In this document: piece by piece, positions 61,401-64,000 of the stretch | Layout of the letters: each line of letters begins with the position of its first letter | How positions within the stretch are numbered: the stretch's first letter is position 1 | NCBI RefSeq assembly: GCF_000002235.5 | Contig: NW_022145609.1 | Location: 11,451,328 to 11,515,327, forward strand | Source: Strongylocentrotus purpuratus | Lineage: Eukaryota > Echinodermata > Echinoidea > Camarodonta > Strongylocentrotidae | Direction of reading: 5' to 3' | Length of the DNA stretch: 64,000 nt | Notes under the pieces: model-generated | Database searches by the model: none | What the model saw: the letters and a program-made list of their open reading frames with translations, nothing else | What the model was told of the DNA's origin: nothing | Position numbers and translations under genes: made by a program

Positions 61401-63427
61401 GGACTGGATATAAGGGGCAAATATTGTGTGTGAGCAATCCAGAATCTGATGAATGGGGTAATAATATATCTGTTAAGCGCTTTTTTAATAATTGAGACAT
61501 CGAAAATTGATTAGGCACTATGTAAATCGACAATAGAGTCGTTATTACAAAATGACTTACAGTTCCAGTTATATCACAATTAAACCTACTTGATGACCTA
61601 GTTGATATATCTCCAGTCAAGTAGTAGGAGATACGATAGCCAATCACATCACAGCTGGTCTGAGATACGGTCCATGTGACCTCCAGGCCATAGGTCGTTC
61701 CCGCCATGGCAGCAAGGTTATCAGGATTGGCATCTTCCTGACTGAATCCTAAAGATAGTAAACATAGCATAAAGAAATTACCGGTATTGACTGATCGTTT
61801 GATACTATTTCTGTAATCATCAACATAAATCAATAATACAATTTTTTATATACAAACAAAACTGATGGCCCATTTCAACTGGACCACTGTTCTTCCATTG
61901 GGGTTCTTACCTAAATAATGCATAGAAATACCAAAGATTTTCAAGAATCTTTAAAGAAAAAAATATTTAACAAAGTACATTTGAAATGATTAAGGTGATA
62001 ATTCAACAGGTGAATGATGATTCGCCTCAGGATAATGCAAATTTATGTTTAAAATTGGAAATGCTCCATGCTGATTCCGTTGCAGGTCAACTAATGGGAC
62101 ATACATTGTCATGCACATTTGACTTTTCAATGTGTATTGCTCATGTACAATATACAACACAATCTAAACAATGTGACCGTCTCAGATTTTGGACCATACC
62201 AAGTAAAAAGTCACGGGGTATTGTGATGGAAAACTCTTGAAGGAATGCGAAAGACGAAGACGATCCTCACCTCTCGGTGAAATCTCACACAGATAACTGA
62301 GCGGTGTATCACAAACCAAGTCCACGACCTGACCGTCAGGCTGCAAGGCTGCACAGTCCAGACGACCGTTTCCAGGGTGATCAGGTACCCACAATGCATC
62401 CTGCCAGGTAGTTGACTCGGTGCAATCGACCCAACGCCAGTCACCCTCCACAGACTGGTCAGAGTAGCCTGAAAAATAAGTCAAGATAATTGTTAACTTC
62501 TAAATCTCCATTCAGATAATACGCATTCAACTGCCTGAAAAAAATCATTTTAACTAAATAAAACAGTAAAATGCAAACTCATGGCAACATGGGATCAAAT
62601 TTAGCAATATTACAATTTTTGACATAGTTCTCTCCATGAATATTCTTCCCAAGTACAACATTTGTTAGAAAAATAATGCCTCCTACACCACCTCCTGTGG
62701 TATTAAAGAATGGTACAAGTAAAAGGGAGAACAAAACCTGACACCAATTAGAAGAGGTGATTAGTGTAATCAATCTAACAATATCATTAATACAAAAATA
62801 TTTTATGGATTTTCAGAGAAAATGATAATTGCTGTCCATTATCAATTTGAGAGAAATAAAAAAGATCAATTCAAACTTTAAAAAATTCCTCATTGTTTGG
62901 TATTTGCAATTCTTTGCAATTATGCAGTCGGTAGAGCAGTGGTCTCGATCGTACTCCGGTGACCCGGGTTTGAAACCAAGGCGATGCGCTAGTGCCCTTT
63001 GGTAAGGCATTAATCGTCATTAACAGGTCCCTCGGAGAGGACCTAAAGCCGTCTGGTTGCTTACTTACAAGCATTTATGCTTTCTTAGCAGTCAGGTAAA
63101 ATAACCATCACATTGATATGTCGTTGTTTTTTTTGTTGCTTAATGCATAATCATAATACAATTATATATTCTTTGAAACTATTCTTAGAAATGTAACATT
63201 ATCCTTTAAATGCTAATCACCTATCCACCACGTGATGTTAGGATCGATCTCCACTGTCCTATTGATCAAGAAATCCAGCTCCACTTGATCATTGATGATA
63301 GCCAGGTCAGAGTCAGGCTCGTTGTCGCAGGTCCTTCGTCCCGTGGGCCACCAGGAACCTAAGTCAAGGATTCTGAAGCGATAGCAGCGGCCGTTGGGCC
63401 CCTCCTCATAGCCATCTGGGCATGGCA
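30849..63427 (-). CDS. Multi-domain lectin receptor, (CTLD-FN3)x5-CUBx3-SEA-like-TM-tail, 5' partial
   Basis: Thirty-two coding exons on the minus strand join with consistent phases into ~1,762 residues ending at a TAA stop (30851..30849). Most exon borders are phase 1, so CTLD and FN3 modules are symmetric and can duplicate without frame loss. Order in the protein: five CTLD+FN3 modules, three CUB domains, a membrane-proximal region, one hydrophobic helix followed by a basic stop-transfer stretch, and a tail with two tyrosines. The N-terminus, signal peptide and probably more modules lie beyond position 64000. From family knowledge, CTLD, FN3 and CUB are extracellular recognition or adhesion modules, so a type I surface receptor is inferred. 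The ligand is unknown, and I recognise no named gene with this order. Transcript structure is deduced from splice signals only. A possible poly(A) signal (AATAAA on the minus strand) lies at 30316..30311. Confidence 0.88.
31489..32036. mobile_element. TTAA-flanked foldback, ~548 bp, copy 2
   Basis: Left TTAAAGGGAAAGTCCACCCC, right GGTGGACTTCCCCTTTAA, stems ~230 bp. Nested inside the 2.26-kb transposon 31111..33370. Confidence 0.86.
32071..32758. repeat. Array of seven TTCACGAACCGGCAC sites in both orientations
   Basis: Forward copies start at 32083, 32274 and 32515; reverse copies at 32312 (one mismatch), 32373, 32466 and 32736. The outermost pair is extended by CGTCGCCG. A direct ATGT borders each side. 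Interior is CpG-rich with no ORF. Confidence 0.8.
32766..32924 (-). pseudogene. BED-like zinc-finger N-terminus of a transposase
   Basis: From ATG 32924: KYKKEYGKQFPV, then AFCIVCSADFSTNHGGMNDI and QKHI. The C-x2-C, HGG and DI..H pattern is common at the N-terminus of hAT-like transposases and of ZMYM/ZBED-type host proteins derived from them. The reading runs into the TTCACGAA repeat array, so only the DNA-binding part survives. Confidence 0.65.
34317..37386 (-). CDS. Membrane-proximal SEA-like region and transmembrane helix (3 exons)
   Basis: Exons 37386..37316 (71 nt), 36020..35878 (143 nt) and 34650..34317 (334 nt), joining in phases 0 and 2. The first two and the start of the third hold an alpha/beta-looking segment (DSVIFIVED, DLATGIATSMTDYC, ILQLTFR, DLHITMWVGNP). 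It resembles SEA-like membrane-proximal domains by position and pattern only, an inference. A Pro/Thr/Gly-rich linker follows, then one ~21-residue helix starting WAISLIVVASF. The donor used is GAG|GTCAGG because only phase 0 stays open into the next exon; a stronger-looking GTATGG site 5 nt further would shift the phase. Confidence 0.78.
35417..35711. mobile_element. Inverted-repeat element, ~295 bp
   Basis: Ends CTGGGGAGTGTTTCACAAAG / CTTTGTGAAACACTCCCCTG. The stems extend about 65 bp with a few mismatches (shared GATCGACTTT and TATGGCAGGCCATTC). It directly touches MITE copy 2, sharing the CTGGGG junction. Confidence 0.75.
35708..35850. mobile_element. Palindromic MITE, copy 2
   Basis: Starts CTGGGGCCCATTTCACAAA and ends TTTTGTGAAAC; inner CTTATAACAAAAACTG arm is in the reverse order of copy 1. 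Its right end is 27 bp from the splice donor of exon 36020..35878. It abuts a second inverted-repeat element at its left. Confidence 0.78.
36205..36535. mobile_element. Third copy of the 383-bp element, reverse orientation
   Basis: Reads CCTTTAGGTCAGTCAGGAAC then ATTTAACATTGTTAAACAAT, ending TTTAA. In the intron between the first two membrane-proximal exons. Confidence 0.8.
37045..37184 (+). mobile_element. Probable LINE 3' tail with (AATTC)n
   Basis: TTTTTGTATGGACAATAAAT followed by four TCAAT/AATTC repeats, a known style of non-LTR tail. A similar tail (GAATT repeats) ends at about 47106. Confidence 0.5.
37515..38018. mobile_element. 504-bp relative of the 2.26-kb transposon
   Basis: Ends CAGACCTGCCAACC / GGTTGGCAGGTCTG with a 6-bp flank CTATAT / CTATAC. 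Contains an inverted pair TTCACGAAGTGACGGTAGTG (37693 and 37752 regions) and a minus-strand remnant with CTFCSVKYPTSISH that resembles the zinc-finger segment of the larger copy. Confidence 0.75.
38024..38691. mobile_element. 668-bp TA-flanked foldback
   Basis: Inverted ends with GTTTACACCTAGAAAATTGC and complement; stems about 215 bp (shared CGACTTGCGCCAAAGT). TA lies on both sides (38022 and 38692). It begins 5 bp after the previous element. TA target and terminal pattern suggest a Tc1/mariner-type MITE (inference). Confidence 0.8.
38868..39897 (-). CDS. CUB domain 3 (2 exons)
   Basis: Exons 39897..39735 (163 nt, phase 1 to 2) and 39052..38868 (185 nt, phase 2 to 1). Motifs: ESCGTQ, SGTVMSPNYPQPYP, CTWYIRLP, HDFLVVGTG, MWLQFKTDESFSATGFSLEY. 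Unlike CUB 1 and 2 the internal intron is phase 2 and lies further downstream, so this domain has a separate history. First cysteine pair present. Confidence 0.86.
39449..39648. mobile_element. TTAA-flanked ~200-bp MITE, copy 1
   Basis: Borders TTAAAGCCCATCTGCACTAG and AGTGCAGTGGGGCTTTAA, with shared GGTCACTGACAGGTGG. Two relatives at 51496 and 54530. TTAA borders suggest mobilisation by a piggyBac- or Kolobok-type source (inference). Confidence 0.82.
40403..44022 (-). CDS. CUB domain 2 (2 exons around a 3.3-kb intron)
   Basis: Exons 44022..43931 (92 nt) and 40664..40403 (262 nt); the same phase 1-0-1 pattern as CUB 1. Motifs: GTFTSPGWPDNHPN, LTWTLMAP, DTLTIGYG, FWVRFQADETVSSKGFTLYW. The N-terminal cysteine pair of a normal CUB is missing, so the first disulfide is lost. 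The intron holds a 2.44-kb TA-flanked transposon-like element. Confidence 0.84.
42075..42133. repeat. Near-perfect hairpin
   Basis: AATACCTATTGTTCAGGGGG and its complement are separated by about 19 bp. It lies inside the 41018..43457 element. Confidence 0.85.
42250..42600. repeat. Degenerate ~30-bp minisatellite (AGTGCCCCTTTT-type)
   Basis: Repeated AAGTGCCCCTTT / AAGTGTCC units with variable T-rich spacers, about ten units, followed by pyrimidine-rich DNA to ~43010. Confidence 0.65.
43530..43912 (+). mobile_element. LINE 3' end fragment (CR1/L2-like tail)
   Basis: Reads HAWGNQAFSAMGPKLWNELR, the same conserved ORF end, then TGTGCGCTATACAAGTAGCC and a TTATTATAATTAT tail. Lies in the CUB 2 intron next to the ACACGATT element. 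Confidence 0.75.
44255..44335 (-). repeat. GCGC..(AAT)n dispersed tail
   Basis: ATTATTATTATTATTATTAT then CCCATAAGGCGCAAAGCACT on the plus strand; complement of the tail pattern at 29035. Confidence 0.55.
44553..45431 (-). CDS. CUB domain 1 (2 exons)
   Basis: Exons 45431..45304 (128 nt, phase 1 to 0) and 44787..44553 (235 nt, phase 0 to 1). Starts with ECGRIV, has the YPNGY turn, CEWLI strand, ILDFDT after the junction, LYVLSG, and ISFKTSE..HAGFQMAV near the end, all in CUB order. The first two cysteines are present. The later conserved cysteine pair is not seen, as in many short CUBs. Confidence 0.84.
46029..46376. mobile_element. ~348-bp inverted-repeat element
   Basis: Ends AGGCCTGTCTTCATCAGCTC / GAGCTGATGAAAACAGGCCT, with internal GAGCTGATGAAG-type repeats. 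The right end is 12 bp from the donor of exon 46544..46389. Confidence 0.75.
46389..47406 (-). CDS. Module E FN3 domain (2 exons)
   Basis: Exons 47406..47257 (150 nt) and 46544..46389 (156 nt). Motifs: VQVTWMLSN, YGYKIYYGI, then HLVYGGN, LTPSMPYEFHVAAL and IGPANATTYS. Last FN3 before the CUB block. The final donor (GTACAT) lies about 12 bp from the end of an inverted-repeat element (46029..46376). Confidence 0.86.
46900..47108 (+). mobile_element. Probable LINE 3' tail with (GAATT)n
   Basis: TGAATTGAATTGAATTGAAAT at the 3' side of AT-rich sequence. In the intron inside the module E FN3. Confidence 0.45.
47440..47600 (-). repeat. GCGATATATAAAT..(ATTATT) dispersed tail
   Basis: AATGATAATAATTGTGATTT followed by CTATGCGCTTTACATTATTA on the plus strand. 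Directly precedes exon 47406..47257 in transcript order. Confidence 0.5.
48338..50325 (-). CDS. Module E CTLD (2 exons, GC-AG intron after it)
   Basis: Exons 50325..50119 (207 nt) and 48538..48338 (201 nt). Motifs: CPAYYESG, GGCYRF, DLVVIDNQMEFDF, DWWIG, then FSDFSVESDWRWVTC, NGLHDCGAL, VVDAVCD, YYICEITPKG. Where the other modules have G|GTGAG or G|GTAAC after the final PKG/PRG codon, this exon has G|GCAAGT, a standard minor GC donor; the reading frame and phase require it. The 1.58-kb internal intron contains a 383-bp repeat copy and a two-unit 173-bp tandem duplication. Confidence 0.86.
48640..49026. mobile_element. Second copy of the 383-bp element
   Basis: Shares TTTAACAATGTTAAATCTGA near the left and GTTCCTGACTGACCTAAAGG near the right, ending CCCTTTAA. 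The left border is eroded (CTAAAGG, no TTAA). Lies in the intron inside the module E CTLD. Confidence 0.8.
49280..49612. repeat. 173-bp tandem duplication
   Basis: ATGGCTAACAAGTCCACATC starts both units (49280 and 49453), and each ends TGTTAGCTAGTCCCACT. The units differ at about one base in ten. In the module E CTLD intron. Confidence 0.85.
49805..49875 (-). repeat. AGCGCTATATGAATCC dispersed tail
   Basis: TAATGAATCCGGATTCATAT with AGCGCTTAAATACAG on the plus strand, matching the pattern of the other tails. Confidence 0.5.
50750..50907. mobile_element. Palindromic MITE, copy 3
   Basis: Begins with a 15-base G-run then GTTTCACAAAACTGG, and ends GTGAAACGGGTCCC. Lies about 34 bp from the donor of exon 51081..50941. 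Confidence 0.78.
50941..51368 (-). CDS. Module D FN3 domain (2 exons)
   Basis: Exons 51368..51210 (159 nt) and 51081..50941 (141 nt), separated by a short 128-bp intron. Motifs: IRVTWNVSE, CDVIAYNIYYLD, then LVYGGEVD, PSTRYSISVSAE and VGPVYVTT. Phases 1-1. A palindromic repeat copy ends about 34 bp past the last donor. Confidence 0.87.
51496..51689. mobile_element. TTAA-flanked ~200-bp MITE, copy 2
   Basis: TTAAAGACCGTC at left, CAGTGGGGCTTTAA at right, same core (CACTGACAGGTGGCTATCTC). In the intron between module D CTLD and FN3. Confidence 0.82.
52035..53740 (-). CDS. Module D CTLD (3 exons; first half split by an extra intron)
   Basis: Exons 53740..53647 (94 nt), 53008..52884 (125 nt) and 52238..52035 (204 nt). 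The first half, one exon in the other four modules, is here interrupted by a phase 2 intron between KDWLNA and YYCGEA. Motifs: CPTGYEE, GRCYWF, DLMIIDDEWELEY, DWRIG, VWKWVTC, NGLDDCGVF, NFICEVTPKG. The two parts of the first half total 219 nt against 207 nt elsewhere, so there is a short insertion in the loop as well. Confidence 0.86.
52385..52498. repeat. CT-rich microsatellite
   Basis: TCTCTCTCTCTCTCTC core at 52465..52494 within pyrimidine-rich DNA. In the intron inside the module D CTLD. Confidence 0.9.
54180..54335. mobile_element. Palindromic MITE, copy 4
   Basis: TTTCACAAAACTTGTCATC at the left and GACAAGTTTTGTGAAATGG at the right, followed by GGTCCT. The right end is within about 10 bp of the donor of exon 54479..54345. 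Confidence 0.78.
54345..55707 (-). CDS. Module C FN3 domain (2 exons)
   Basis: Exons 55707..55555 (153 nt) and 54479..54345 (135 nt). Motifs: VDVSWTLPE, YKIYYQEM, then IIYGGDS, LLPNTT, VSVAVL, VGPVV. Donors GTAAGT in both cases. The ~1.1-kb internal intron holds a TTAA-flanked repeat (54530..54726). The last exon ends only about 10 bp from another palindromic element. Confidence 0.86.
54530..54726. mobile_element. TTAA-flanked ~200-bp MITE, copy 3 (reverse)
   Basis: TTAAAGCCCGACCGCACTAC at left; GTGCAGTGGGGGCTTTAA at right; core GATAACCACCTGTCAGTGAC is the complement of copies 1 and 2. Confidence 0.82.
56212..57331 (-). CDS. Module C CTLD (2 exons)
   Basis: Exons 57331..57125 (207 nt) and 56409..56212 (198 nt). 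Motifs: CPDDY, GRCYLF, DLAIINDQEEL, NWWLG, then YSDNSVEGEWRWVDC, PDCGSL, and the end NYVCEVSPKG. Intron phases as in A and B. Sequence is clearly diverged from A/B, so this is an older module. A five-copy palindromic element (56877..56992) and a 113-bp foldback (56563..56675) sit in its internal intron. Confidence 0.9.
56563..56675. repeat. 113-bp foldback in module C CTLD intron
   Basis: AATTATTTAAACATATTTGT..CACCCAGTA at left and its complement TACTGGGTG..ATAATT at right; one or two mismatches in the stem. Confidence 0.82.
56877..56992. mobile_element. Palindromic MITE, copy 5 (shorter)
   Basis: CACGTTTCACAAAGCC at left and GTTTTGTGAAACACCCC at right with the shared AGAAGCAAGGATTTCAGTAG core. 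About 40 bp of one arm is missing compared with copies 1-4. Confidence 0.72.
57430..57815. repeat. AAATC/ATCAA-type degenerate tandem tract
   Basis: Nearly 400 bp of CAAATCAAATCAAA-like sequence between module B FN3 and module C. The equivalent place after module A has only ~25 bp (60792..60817). Confidence 0.85.
57833..58516 (-). CDS. Module B FN3 domain (2 exons)
   Basis: Exons 58516..58361 (156 nt) and 57970..57833 (138 nt), phase 1-1. Donors are GTAAGT and GTGAGG. The conserved FN3 residues match module A (LEVTWTV, YRISYY, VYGGD, TYDVTVAA). The intron that follows towards module C contains a long AAATC-type tandem tract absent at that length after module A. Confidence 0.88.
59037..60317 (-). 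CDS. Module B CTLD (2 exons)
   Basis: Exons 60317..60111 (207 nt) and 59234..59037 (198 nt). Same layout as module A: CPDGYEE, RCYRF, DLAIIND, WWIG, WRWVDC, SYLCE. Protein differences from A are few (for example GRGTC versus GRRTC in the middle of the first exon), marking a recent tandem copy. Its intron carries a TTAA-flanked element (59717..60099) that module A lacks. Calcium and sugar motifs are again non-canonical. Confidence 0.9.
59717..60099. mobile_element. TTAA-flanked element, ~383 bp, copy in module B intron
   Basis: TTAA at both borders with inverted AAAGGGATC / GATCCCTTT ends. Contains GTTCCTGACTGACCTAAAGG. Related copies lie at 36205..36535 (opposite orientation) and 48640..49026. 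The paralogous intron of module A holds a single TTAA (63206..63209) at the same point. Confidence 0.85.
60838..61748 (-). CDS. Module A FN3 domain (2 exons)
   Basis: Exons 61748..61590 (159 nt) and 60975..60838 (138 nt), phase 1-1. The first half holds LEVTWTV and the conserved YRISYY strand. The second half holds MVYGGD, the L..NTTYDVTVAA strand typical of FN3, and SPVGPV near the end. The donor at the first exon is GTAGGT and at the second GTGAGG. This exon pair follows the CTLD and is followed by module B. One extra codon (MAG versus MG) separates it from the module B copy. Confidence 0.88.
62271..63427 (-). CDS. Module A CTLD (2 exons)
   Basis: Exons 63427..63221 (207 nt) and 62468..62271 (198 nt), both phase 1-1, with AG acceptors and GTGATT/GTGAGG donors. 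Long-form CTLD hallmarks are present: CPDGYEE start, GRCYRF, DLAIIND, WWIG at the exon junction, WRWVDC, and the closing LVCDT..SYLCE. The usual EPN/QPD sugar-specificity tripeptide and the WND calcium motif are not at their normal places (WND is replaced by VVD), so classical calcium-dependent sugar binding is doubtful. Nearly identical to module B, differing in a few residues. A SINE lies in the intron between the two exons. Confidence 0.9.
62922..63110 (+). mobile_element. tRNA-derived SINE, copy 2
   Basis: Same body as copy 1 on the plus strand (GCATTAATCGTCATTA, ACCTAAAGCCGTCTGG, AAGCATTTATGCTTTC, AAATAACCATCAC). The 5' end of the A box is missing and the B box is altered (GGGTTTGAAACC). 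Inserted in the intron of the module A CTLD; module B has no copy. Confidence 0.88.
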
Positions 63428-64000
63428 CTGGAAAGGATTATTCAAAAATGAATGATGTTTAACACAAAATCATTTGGAAAAATCGTTAAATCATGAATCA
63501 TGTAATCAATCATGAAATTTATTAACCAAAATTCTTGAAACAAACTTCATCCATGTTTTGTTTAAATTGCTTCAATGCTTTTCAAGTTATCGTGGTAACA
63601 AGATATTTTCTGGTATTTTGAAAATCATTTTTATGACCCTGATGTGGCCTTTGACCTATATTACACCTAAATTGATTTCATCCTTGCATGCAAGTTTGGT
63701 TAACATCAATTGAATGATTCTGACTTTATCAAGTTATCAAACATAAATCAAACATATTTTTTTCTTCTTGAATTTCAAACTGGCTAATGAATTGAGAGTT
63801 TTATACCATGGAATATTGCTTGTACCAAGATTTACAGTGGCAAGACAATTCCAGAAATGGCAGAAACAAGTGGAGCAATCTGTTCAGTGCCAGGAAAAAA
63901 AGGCACCAAATAAAACAAGTTTCTTAATGGATTGAACTGGGAAAAAAAGAAGACTTTATGAGATAAAGAAAAACATTCTGGCTATTTTTTAAACAAATTG

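Overview
This is animal (metazoan) genomic DNA. It has split genes with GT-AG introns, protein modules typical of deuterostome cell-surface receptors, tRNA-derived SINEs, LINE tails, and many short inverted-repeat elements and homopolymer tracts. The receptor architecture and repeat style suggest an echinoderm, probably a sea urchin. That is an inference; no single sequence here proves it.

Right half, about 30.8-64.0 kb, minus strand: one large receptor gene whose 5' part lies beyond the window. I can chain 32 coding exons with matching splice phases and no break. They encode the last ~1,762 residues: five tandem modules, each a C-type lectin-like domain (CTLD) plus a fibronectin type III domain (FN3), then three CUB domains, a membrane-proximal SEA-like region, one transmembrane helix, and a short cytoplasmic tail with two tyrosine motifs. 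The two most upstream modules in the window are recent ~3 kb tandem duplicates, introns included. Later insertions, each present in only one copy, provide natural empty sites.

Left half: one more host gene on the minus strand, 10.85-14.66 kb. It has three phase-matched coding exons for a ~597-residue type II Golgi protein of the GASK1 (FAM198) family. The rest of 1-30 kb is intergenic or intronic, with LINE 3' fragments, a SINE, TTAA-flanked foldback elements, a ~100-bp satellite, degenerate minisatellites and microsatellites.

Mobile DNA is dense in the receptor's introns and 3' flank. It includes a 2.26-kb element with a BED-like zinc-finger ORF, flanked by 6-bp target duplications, plus a shorter element with the same ends; a 2.44-kb TA-flanked element whose ends carry about two dozen copies of ACACGATT; a 668-bp TA-flanked foldback; several TTAA-flanked families; and a five-copy ~150-bp palindromic element, several copies of which sit within 10-35 bp of splice donors. 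No retrovirus, Polinton, CRISPR or rRNA feature was recognised.
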